A DNA stretch of 12,661 nt from Lachnospiraceae bacterium (GTDB lineage Bacteria > Bacillota_A > Clostridia > Lachnospirales > Lachnospiraceae), in NCBI GenBank assembly GCA_017435025.1, contig JAFSFU010000288.1, forward strand, positions 1-12,661, in the 5' to 3' direction. The stretch's first letter is position 1; each line of letters opens with the position of its first letter. Of the stretch, positions 7,293-12,661 are shown piece after piece. The notes under the pieces were generated by a model. That model saw nothing but the letters and a program-made list of their open reading frames with translations, did no database searches and had not been told where the DNA came from. The translations under genes and the position numbers were made by a program.

Positions 7293-7706
7293 ATGGAAAC
7301 AAGAATTGCAGAGACAATGAAAAAGCATGACAAGGGTTACAACTGTGCGCAGGCGGTTGCGTGCACATACTGTGATCTGGTTGGTGTGGATGAAGCTATG
7401 ATGTTCTGTATGACAGAAGCGCTTGGTGCTGGTATGGGAGGTATGCAGGCGACTTGCGGTGCTCTTTCCGGCGCATGTGTGCTTGCTGGAATGAAACGCA
7501 GCACGGGAAATCTGGAAAAACCGGACAGTAAAGCCGCATCTTATCAGCTGTCCAAAGAAATGGTTCGTCAGTTTGAAGAGAAGGTTGGTTCCTGTGTTTG
7601 CAAAGAGATCAAAGGTGTAGGAACCGGCAACGTCCTGTATTCCTGCAACGATTGTATTAAAGAGGCTGCTGCAATCGCAGAGAAGGTGCTTTTTACTGAA
7701 GATTAG
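7293..7706 (+). CDS. C_GCAxxG_C_C family putative redox-active protein
   Basis: This small protein (137 residues) matches the C_GCAxxG_C_C family: about 140 residues, a CGAxxG motif and four invariant cysteines. Here an early Cys18 lies in GYNCAQAV, the CGALSG motif is at 55-60, and late cysteines are in SCVCKEIKG (101, 103) and SCNDCIKEAA (118, 121). There are ten cysteines in all (18, 24, 27, 39, 55, 62, 101, 103, 118, 121), more than the conserved four. A glycine-rich stretch (ALGAGMGGM, 43-51) precedes the motif. The family is thought to be redox-active, but no reaction is known to me. Start choice: AGGAG at 7281-7285 is followed by TTG 7287, ATG 7290 and ATG 7293; the last has the best spacing (7 nt). 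Some relatives are selenoproteins, but no in-frame TGA needs to be read through here. Confidence 0.88.
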   Translation: METRIAETMKKHDKGYNCAQAVACTYCDLVGVDEAMMFCMTEALGAGMGGMQATCGALSGACVLAGMKRSTGNLEKPDSKAASYQLSKEMVRQFEEKVGSCVCKEIKGVGTGNVLYSCNDCIKEAAAIAEKVLFTED

Positions 7707-7749
7707 CAGTGCAGAGGTTGTGTGACAGCTGCGTGTATAAAGGGGAAAC

Positions 7750-7778
7750 TTGCGAAGGCAGAAAGATTATAGTATACT
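7750..7778 (+). promoter_or_regulatory. Sigma-A-type promoter for the small membrane protein gene
   Basis: TTGCGA (7750-7755, 4 of 6 to TTGACA) is followed by exactly 17 nt and TATACT (7773-7778, 5 of 6 to TATAAT). A transcript start near 7785 would give a leader of about 20 nt that carries the ribosome binding site (GAGAGG, 7792-7797). It lies in the only gap in this block (7707-7805) that is long enough to hold one. Confidence 0.6.
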
Positions 7779-7805
7779 TTATTAAAAGACAGAGAGGAAA
7801 AAAGT

Positions 7806-8105
7806 ATGGTAACGATTGTTTTATTAGTTGTCAGTGTGATTTGTTTGATTTACGGTGCATTGATCTACAGAGGATCTCATACACCGCATATTGCAAAGGT
7901 AGCAACAAAAGAGGGTCATCTGGACGCGTGGTGTCAGACGGAAGGTGTAGCAAGAATGCTGCTTGGTATTGATGTATCTTTCCTGGCAGTTTATACAGCA
8001 GGACTTGGTATGGTTTCGACCATCGGTCTTGTTATCTTTATTGCGATGGCTGTTTATATCAGCATGATCCGTTACAACAACAACCAGAAGCATTTTAAGA
8101 GATAA
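7806..8105 (+). CDS. Small three-helix membrane protein of unknown function
   Basis: I do not recognise a named function. The 99-residue product has a strong hydrophobic N-terminal helix (about 3-21), a hydrophilic stretch of about 28 residues with His, Lys and a WCQTEGVAR segment, and two further hydrophobic helices (about 51-70 and 72-88). It ends in a basic, Asn-rich tail (RYNNNQKHFKR), which would be expected on the cytoplasmic side. The layout (TM, short soluble loop, two TMs) recalls small DUF3784-like proteins of Firmicutes, but this is only a resemblance. GAGAGG is 8 nt before the ATG, and the gene has its own promoter, so it is not simply a passenger of the upstream redox gene. The VOC-family gene follows after 24 nt and could be co-transcribed. 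Confidence 0.75.
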   Translation: MVTIVLLVVSVICLIYGALIYRGSHTPHIAKVATKEGHLDAWCQTEGVARMLLGIDVSFLAVYTAGLGMVSTIGLVIFIAMAVYISMIRYNNNQKHFKR

Positions 8106-8129
8106 ACTGTGCAGAAAGGAGTCAGAGCC

Positions 8130-8606
8130 ATGAAACTGAAAAATACCCTGATTGTAGTGAGAGATATGGAACGTTCCAAGTCATTCTACAAAGAGTTGTT
8201 TGGACTTGAGGTGATTGCCGATTACGATGGCAACGTGGTTCTGACGGAAGGACTGGTGCTTCAGGATGCATCTGTTTGGGAAAAATTTATTGAACAAGAT
8301 GTGAGCTTTAAAGGAAACGATGCAGAGCTTTTCTTTGAAGAAAATGATATTGATGCATTTATTAAAAAGCTTGAAGCGTGGGATTCCCAGCTGGAATATG
8401 TGAACCGGTTGATGGAACACGATTGGGGGCAGCGTGTGGTGCGCCTCTACGACCCGGACCATCATATGATTGAAGTGGGTGAGTCTTTGGATTATGTAGC
8501 AAAGCGTTTCCTGGCTTTAGGAATGTCGGTGGAAGATGTGGCATGGAAGACTCAGATGGCATTGGGACGCGTGGAAGAGTTGGCGCGAGGTGCGATGGAA
8601 GAATAG
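8130..8606 (+). CDS. VOC (glyoxalase/bleomycin-resistance fold) family protein
   Basis: The protein (158 residues) has a single VOC domain of paired beta-alpha-beta-beta-beta modules. The first module holds LIVVRDMERSKSFYKELFGL (7-26), the classic VOC opening with an FY-x-x-LFG helix. The second holds RVVRLYDPDHHMIEVGE (102-118), with Asp-Pro-Asp and the metal-ligand-like Glu115 on the last strand. His97 in EHDWG is a possible third ligand, but the first-strand His common in glyoxalase I is Asn5 here, so metal use is uncertain. A helical extension of about 40 residues (119-158) follows the domain. The frame extends back to a GTG at 8109, but AAGGAG at 8116-8121 sits 8 nt before the ATG at 8130, which also starts directly on the first strand. 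Substrate unknown; dioxygenase, lyase and resistance proteins share this fold. Confidence 0.85.
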   Translation: MKLKNTLIVVRDMERSKSFYKELFGLEVIADYDGNVVLTEGLVLQDASVWEKFIEQDVSFKGNDAELFFEENDIDAFIKKLEAWDSQLEYVNRLMEHDWGQRVVRLYDPDHHMIEVGESLDYVAKRFLALGMSVEDVAWKTQMALGRVEELARGAMEE

Positions 8607-8634
8607 GCGAATATAGGGAAAGTAGGAGATTTCC

Positions 8635-9177
8635 ATGAACACTCGAACACCGATTTATATCGAAAGACAACGTACATTTTCAAAACAAACAGGCACATTT
8701 GGGCCGCTCGGCAGTATTTCTGCCAACGGATGCGGTGCGATTGCAGTTTATAATATTCTTGAACATTTTGGTATGCATGAAGATTTCATGAAGGTGATCC
8801 ATCGATTTGAGCGATTTTGGCCGATTGCCTTGCCGTTTGGCGGTTTCCTTGGAACCAATATATTTTATCTCTATATTCTTTTGAGGAAATATAGATTCAC
8901 TGTTCGCCCTTTGTTTTTTATCGGACCGCGGATGAAAAAGCTTCATTTGAATTCTGATGAGGCGATTTTGTTTTTCTATGGATGGAGAAAACGAAGACAG
9001 ATGGGAGCCCATTATCAAGCTGGGTTTGGCGATTTGAATGGAAGGATCATACTTCATAATTCAAGAGCTGTATATGATGGAGTAGAGGAAATGCTTCAAT
9101 TGAAGAGAGAGCGAGAGAAGATGTGGTTCTGCATGGCATTACATGTGCGAAAGAGATGTGATGTTTTGATTGAGTAA
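8635..9177 (+). CDS. Putative C39-like (papain-fold) cysteine peptidase or inactive relative
   Basis: No named family is certain. The 180-residue protein has the order and spacing expected of a papain-like/C39-like peptidase. A candidate nucleophile, Cys33, is in SANGCGAIAVYNIL (29-42), at the start of a helix. His126 is in GAHYQAGF (124-131) at the start of a strand, and Asn142 is in ILHNSR (139-144) after a short FGDLNGR turn. The middle is rich in aromatic residues with hydrophobic stretches, but there is no clear signal peptide and no export partner such as an ABC transporter next to it, unlike bacteriocin-processing C39 domains. TAGGAG at 8623-8628 is 6 nt before the ATG. It is the last gene of the plus-strand block, 28 nt after the VOC gene, and is followed by a strong hairpin. 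Function and substrate cannot be named. Confidence 0.6.
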   Translation: MNTRTPIYIERQRTFSKQTGTFGPLGSISANGCGAIAVYNILEHFGMHEDFMKVIHRFERFWPIALPFGGFLGTNIFYLYILLRKYRFTVRPLFFIGPRMKKLHLNSDEAILFFYGWRKRRQMGAHYQAGFGDLNGRIILHNSRAVYDGVEEMLQLKREREKMWFCMALHVRKRCDVLIE

Positions 9178-9196
9178 GATCGAAAGGATCTATTAG

Positions 9197-9254
9197 AAAT
9201 CCCATATTCTGAAAATGGCAGTCAGCCGTATTTACAGAATATGGGATTTTTATA
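9197..9254 (+). terminator. Strong hairpin terminator between convergent genes, probably bidirectional
   Basis: A perfect 15-bp inverted repeat pairs 9197-9211 (AAATCCCATATTCTG) with 9235-9249 (CAGAATATGGGATTT). The 23-nt loop contains GGC...GCC that could form an inner hairpin. On the plus strand the stem runs into TTTTTATAT. On the minus strand the A-run of the 5' arm gives a T-run too, so rqcH, whose stop is at 9285, can also end here. A small 4-5 bp hairpin (GATC-GAAAG-GATC, 9178-9190) lies just before it, after the stop of the C39-like gene. Confidence 0.85.
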
Positions 9255-9284
9255 TAGATGACTTTTAGTTACTCAATGAAATAC

Positions 9285-11024
9285 CTACTTCACTTCCTCA
9301 AAGTCGCATCGCGGTTCAGCCATAAGAGAATAGTTCTCATGATATACAACAAATCCCGGAGCGGTACCCGGAACTTTTTTCAGCTGTTTGCGCTGAAGGT
9401 AGTCGATTTCAACTTTCGGATTGTTACGCTCCTTGGAATAATATGCAGCCAGTGCACCGGCTTCTTCGTAAACACGGTCCGGAAGTTCTTTGCCTTCTGT
9501 TTTTACGATGACATGGGATCCCGGGATTCCCTTGGCGTGGAACCACCAGTCATTGCCATTGGCCACTTTGAAGGTAAGATCTTCGTTTTGATAGTTGTTT
9601 TTACCTACATACATGTGGAAACCGTCAGAAGAAAGATAGTGGTATGGTTTGCTGGTGATTTTTGTTTTTTTACCGCCATAATGGCGCTTGATGTAACCAA
9701 ATTCCATCAGCTCTTCTTTGATCTGAACGAGATCTTCTTCCAGTCGGGCAATATCCATTGCGGTGCTGATGGATTCCAGGTGATCCACTTCATTTTTGGT
9801 CTGTACCAGCTGCTCTGTTACCGCTTCAAACGTACGTTTCTGTTTATTATATTTTTCAAAATACTTCTTTGCATTTTCCTGTGCGGTCATTGTAGGATCC
9901 AGCGGGATTGTCACCTCTTCATTGTCATAGTAATTCAGACATTTCAGTGATTTTTCGCCGCCTTCCAAACCATAACCATAGGCTTGAAGCAGTTCGCCGT
10001 AGATACGGAATTTTTCACGTTTTTCTGTATCTTTTAATTGTTTCTGCTGAAGATCAAGTTTGCGATAGCTGCGCTCCAGGGCGTTGGAGATGATCTTTCG
10101 TAAATCCGTTGACTTTTGATGAATACGAGATACGGTACTTTTTTCTGCGTAGTAACGCTCTAAAAGTTCACTGATGGAAGCGTACTCAACTTTGTGGTAA
10201 TCGCCACCGTCCATCATAGTGAGCGGTACAGAGGAAAATTCCACCGGTTTTTCTCCTTTATAGATGATGGAAGGTGCAAAGCTGCCATTGCGGACATCGT
10301 CCATGATCCAGCCAAGGGCATGGTACAGGTGGGTGAGTTCTGCATCTGTAAATTCTTTCGCGGAGATATCTCCGTCCAGAGATGCAAGATGGCAGATCTC
10401 GGCAGCGACCACCGGACTGAGACCAGTCAGATCCATATAGAGTGCCTTGGAAAGAGGCTGTGGTGTGGATCGGATCAGATTGATGAATTCGGATTCTGTG
10501 ATTGTTAATGGGTTCTTTTTTTCACCGGAATGCGGAACAAAGTACTGACGTCCCGGAAGAACTTCGCGGACGGAACTGATATTGGCTGAAATATGTTTGA
10601 TACTGTCCAAGATCATACCATCCTCATCACAGAAAATAATATTGCTGTGCTTACCCATCAGTTCAATCACCAGATATTTTCTGCGAAGATCGCCCATTTC
10701 ATCCAGATGCTCCACTTCGATTCGAATGATTCGCTCCATATCAGGCTGTGTGACTGAGATGATTCGCCCATTTGCGATATGCTTTCGAAGGAGCATGCAG
10801 AAGTTCGGCGCTGTCAGAGGACTTGGTTTATTGGCTTCCGTAAAGTATACCAGAGGGAGACTTGCATTGGCTGAGATCAGCAGACGCAAATTTTCCTTAT
10901 TTCCTTTTATAGTAAAGAGCAGTTCGTCTTTTTCCGGCTGAGCGATCTTGGAGATTCGTCCGGAAACAATTTTATTATTCAAATCATGTACAAGATTGGC
11001 GATTACAATTCCGTCAAATGCCAT
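9285..11024 (-). CDS. rqcH: Ribosome quality control protein RqcH (NFACT/FbpA family)
   Basis: RqcH binds stalled 50S-peptidyl-tRNA complexes and recruits tRNA-Ala to add C-terminal alanine tails that mark nascent chains for degradation. Older annotations call the family fibronectin-binding protein (FbpA/YloA). The 579-residue protein shows an NFACT-N domain (about 1-200, with ELMGKHSNIIF at 121-131), a helix-hairpin-helix stretch, two long Lys/Glu-rich coiled-coil segments, and a C-terminal NFACT-R domain (about 461-579, with NDWWFHAKGIPGSHVIV and a KKVPGTAPGFVVY segment). The frame stays open upstream to 11294, past the yicC promoter and start, but the ATG at 11024 with AAAGGA just before it gives the canonical MAFDGI N-terminus. 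The gene is convergent with the accessory block and divergent from yicC. In the Asp-Arg pair described for B. subtilis (97-98), this protein has Glu97-Arg98. Confidence 0.95.
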   Translation of the reverse strand: MAFDGIVIANLVHDLNNKIVSGRISKIAQPEKDELLFTIKGNKENLRLLISANASLPLVYFTEANKPSPLTAPNFCMLLRKHIANGRIISVTQPDMERIIRIEVEHLDEMGDLRRKYLVIELMGKHSNIIFCDEDGMILDSIKHISANISSVREVLPGRQYFVPHSGEKKNPLTITESEFINLIRSTPQPLSKALYMDLTGLSPVVAAEICHLASLDGDISAKEFTDAELTHLYHALGWIMDDVRNGSFAPSIIYKGEKPVEFSSVPLTMMDGGDYHKVEYASISELLERYYAEKSTVSRIHQKSTDLRKIISNALERSYRKLDLQQKQLKDTEKREKFRIYGELLQAYGYGLEGGEKSLKCLNYYDNEEVTIPLDPTMTAQENAKKYFEKYNKQKRTFEAVTEQLVQTKNEVDHLESISTAMDIARLEEDLVQIKEELMEFGYIKRHYGGKKTKITSKPYHYLSSDGFHMYVGKNNYQNEDLTFKVANGNDWWFHAKGIPGSHVIVKTEGKELPDRVYEEAGALAAYYSKERNNPKVEIDYLQRKQLKKVPGTAPGFVVYHENYSLMAEPRCDFEEVK

Positions 11025-11082
11025 GGTTTCATTCCTTTCTGTGTTGGCGAAAAGGTCATTTCCGTTTCGCGATTTCGTTCCC

Positions 11083-11111
11083 ATTCTAACATAAGAAAGA
11101 AGCAAATTCAA
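11083..11111 (-). promoter_or_regulatory. Putative promoter of rqcH
   Basis: On the minus strand TTGAAT (11111-11106, 4 of 6) is followed by 17 nt and TAGAAT (11088-11083, 5 of 6), and the -10 is extended by an upstream TG-N. A transcript start near 11076 would give a leader of about 50 nt. The site is back to back with the yicC promoter, with about 30 nt between the two -35 boxes. Confidence 0.5.
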
Positions 11112-11142
11112 TTGAAAGACCACAGGAATAAAACTATTTTTG

Positions 11143-11171
11143 TTGACTAGTATTTCCATTTGGCTTATAAT
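11143..11171 (+). promoter_or_regulatory. Sigma-A-type promoter of the yicC-gmk operon
   Basis: TTGACT (11143-11148, 5 of 6) and a perfect TATAAT (11166-11171) are separated by exactly 17 nt. This is the best promoter in the window. A start near 11178 gives a leader of about 30 nt before the yicC ATG. An A/T-rich stretch lies upstream (11101-11142) and could serve as an UP element. Confidence 0.8.
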
Positions 11172-11207
11172 ATTATCATCTATGTGAAAGCGAGGCATCT
11201 TTGCATT

Positions 11208-12086
11208 ATGATTAAGAGCATGACCGGTTTTGGCCGTTTTGAGTCTGTGACGGATAGCTGTAAAATATCCGTGGAAATAAAAGCAGTGAATCATCGTTAT
11301 CTGGATCTTGGTATCAAGATGCCGAAGAAATTCAATTTCTTCGAATCTGCGATGCGTGGTCTTTTAAAGGACTATATCCAGAGAGGTAAAGTGGATGTTT
11401 TTGTTACATACGAAGACTATACCGATGAAAAAGTTTCTCTAAAATACAACCGTTCTCTGGCTGCTGAGTATATGGAGCATTTCCGTCAGATGGCAGAACA
11501 GTTCGGTATTGATAATGATGTGAAAGTGTCTATGCTGTCCCGTTGTCCGGAAGTTCTTACAATGGAACAGGCACCGGAAGATGAGGATCAGATGTGGGCG
11601 CTTCTCGAGGAGGCACTTCGCAAAGCAGCAGAAAGCTTTGTGGAGACAAGAGTTCGCGAAGGCGAGAATCTGAAAAATGATCTGATCGCAAAACTTGATC
11701 ATATGCTTTCTCTCGTTGATTTTATCGAGGAGCGTTCTCCAAAGGTAATCGAAGATTATAGAAAGAAACTGGAAGATAAAGTGAAGGATATGCTTCAGAG
11801 CACAACCATCGATGAGTCCAGAATCCTGACAGAAGTTACGATTTTTGCAGATAAGATCTGTGTGGACGAAGAGACTGTTCGCTTGAGAAGTCATATCGAG
11901 GGAATGAAGAAAGAATTGTTAAAGGGCGGCGGTGTCGGCCGTAAGCTGGACTTTATTGCACAGGAGATGAACCGTGAGTCCAATACGATCCTTTCTAAAT
12001 CCAACGATATGGAAATTTCTGATCAGGCAATTATTCTGAAGACAGAAATTGAAAAAGTAAGAGAGCAGATCCAGAATATTGAATAG
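11208..12086 (+). CDS. yicC: YicC/YloC family endoribonuclease
   Basis: The 292-residue protein has the family's two blocks. The YicC N-terminal domain begins MIKSMTGFGR and includes VEIKAVNHRYLD (22-33). The C-terminal DUF1732 region carries GRKLDFIAQEMNRESNT. YicC of E. coli is reported as an endoribonuclease acting in small-RNA turnover, and B. subtilis YloC is its homologue; the activity here is inferred from the family. The ATG at 11208 is chosen because it gives the family N-terminus; GAGG (11192-11195) is 12 nt upstream, longer than usual. The frame extends back to an ATG at 11160, but that lies upstream of the -10 box at 11166-11171 and would not be transcribed. The product is rich in Glu, Lys and helix. 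gmk follows after 16 nt. Confidence 0.95.
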   Translation: MIKSMTGFGRFESVTDSCKISVEIKAVNHRYLDLGIKMPKKFNFFESAMRGLLKDYIQRGKVDVFVTYEDYTDEKVSLKYNRSLAAEYMEHFRQMAEQFGIDNDVKVSMLSRCPEVLTMEQAPEDEDQMWALLEEALRKAAESFVETRVREGENLKNDLIAKLDHMLSLVDFIEERSPKVIEDYRKKLEDKVKDMLQSTTIDESRILTEVTIFADKICVDEETVRLRSHIEGMKKELLKGGGVGRKLDFIAQEMNRESNTILSKSNDMEISDQAIILKTEIEKVREQIQNIE

Positions 12087-12102
12087 ACGGAGTGATAAAA
12101 CT

Positions 12103-12661
12103 ATGAAACAGCAGGGAATACTGGCTGTAGTATCCGGCTTTTCCGGAGCCGGAAAAGGTACGATTATGAAAGCGCTTTTGAATAAATATGATAATTATGC
12201 GCTTTCTATTTCTGCAACAACAAGAAATCCGCGTGAGGGCGAGATGCATGGAAGGGAATATTTTTTTCTGACGACGGAGCAGTTCGAGGAAATGATCGAA
12301 AAGGATCAGTTTATCGAGTATGCGCAGTACGTAAAGAATTATTATGGTACTCCTCGTTCTTATGTAGAAGAGAAGATGGCAGAAGGAAAAGACGTGATCC
12401 TTGAGATTGAGATCCAGGGTGCACTGAAAGTAAAAGAAAAATTCCCGGAAACATTGCTTGTATTTGTTGTCCCGCCGTCTGCGGAAGATTTGAAGAACCG
12501 TCTGGTAGGAAGAGGAACCGAAACTCCGGAAGTGATCGAGGAACGTATGGCACGTGCTCTGGTCGAATCTGAGGAAATGGATTCCTACGATTATATTCTT
12601 GTAAACGATACGGTTGATAAAGCAGTAGACGATCTGCATAATCTGATTCAGTCCCAGCATA
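12103..12661 (+). CDS. gmk: Guanylate kinase (3' end beyond the window)
   Basis: Gmk phosphorylates GMP to GDP with ATP, an essential step in guanine nucleotide synthesis, and also sits in the (p)ppGpp control network. The frame is open to the end of the window and gives 186 residues. The usual length is near 205, so only about 20 residues are missing. The P-loop at 12-20 reads GFSGAGKGT (Phe in place of the common Pro at 13). The GMP-binding region has SATTRNPREGE (37-47) with Arg41, followed by GREYFF (50-55), the YGTP turn (81-84) and the EIEIQGA strand (101-107). The Arg-rich lid region (KNRLVGRGTET, 131-141) and RMARALVESEEM (148-159) complete the kinase. ACGGAG (12087-12092) lies 10 nt before the ATG. 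It is co-transcribed with yicC. rpoZ often follows gmk in Firmicutes. Confidence 0.95.
   Translation, partial: MKQQGILAVVSGFSGAGKGTIMKALLNKYDNYALSISATTRNPREGEMHGREYFFLTTEQFEEMIEKDQFIEYAQYVKNYYGTPRSYVEEKMAEGKDVILEIEIQGALKVKEKFPETLLVFVVPPSAEDLKNRLVGRGTETPEVIEERMARALVESEEMDSYDYILVNDTVDKAVDDLHNLIQSQH

Noticed and set aside
7709..7972. A GTG-initiated reading frame with an early CDSC-x4-x-C-like motif, overlapping the small membrane protein gene.
   Set aside because: It has no ribosome binding site, starts 2 nt after the upstream stop, and overlaps most of the 7806 gene, which has a promoter, a ribosome binding site and clear membrane helices.
9258..9950. A long plus-strand frame rich in Phe and Ile inside the rqcH region.
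   Set aside because: It is antisense to the conserved NFACT-R and coiled-coil coding sequence, has no ribosome binding site, and its composition is that of a reverse-frame shadow.
11025..11294. N-terminal extension of rqcH by 90 residues on the minus strand.
   Set aside because: It would run through both divergent promoters and the start of yicC, and the family N-terminus MAFDGI with a good ribosome binding site is at 11024.
12031..12660. A long minus-strand frame across gmk.
   Set aside because: The plus strand encodes an unmistakable guanylate kinase with P-loop and GMP-binding motifs; the minus frame has no recognisable motif.

Overview
The window looks like core chromosome of a Gram-positive member of the Clostridia, most likely a Lachnospiraceae-type Firmicute. 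This rests on strong AGGAG-type ribosome binding sites, moderate GC, the C-terminal part of a PASTA-domain Ser/Thr kinase of PrkC type, and a run of genes (prkC, rsgA, rpe, thiN, and separately rqcH, yicC/yloC, gmk) that I recall as also clustered in Bacillus subtilis. I see no rRNA, tRNA, CRISPR array, insertion sequence or prophage gene. Genes are packed tightly: the longest stretch without a gene is about 180 bases.

Region 1 (1-4146, plus strand) is one apparent operon. It holds the 3' end of prkC, then rsgA (ribosome-assembly GTPase), rpe (pentose-phosphate epimerase), thiN (thiamine pyrophosphokinase) and a pyridoxal/pyridoxamine kinase. Gaps are 1-32 nt, and a modest hairpin overlapping the last stop codon may end the operon. 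The set joins stress/cell-wall signalling and ribosome maturation to two kinases that make the active forms of vitamins B1 and B6.

Region 2 (4160-9177, plus strand) starts with serS, encoding a seryl-tRNA synthetase with archaeal-looking catalytic signatures. It continues with smaller, more accessory genes: a RarD/EamA permease, a COG1237-type metallo-beta-lactamase-fold protein, a cysteine-rich C_GCAxxG_C_C redox protein, a small three-helix membrane protein with its own good promoter, a VOC/glyoxalase-fold protein and an orphan C39-like putative cysteine peptidase. A 15-bp perfect hairpin (9197-9249) separates this block from the convergent gene that follows.

Region 3 (9285-11024, minus strand) is rqcH (NFACT/FbpA family, ribosome quality control). 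It is divergent from region 4 (11143-12661, plus strand), which holds yicC and a 3'-truncated gmk (guanylate kinase). The 183-nt divergent gap carries two back-to-back sigma-A-type promoters, one for each side.

I found no convincing undescribed multi-gene system. The observations most worth a second look are the archaeal-like SerS, the Glu-Arg at the place of the Asp-Arg pair of RqcH, the orphan C39-like protein, and the redox/MBL/permease neighbourhood.
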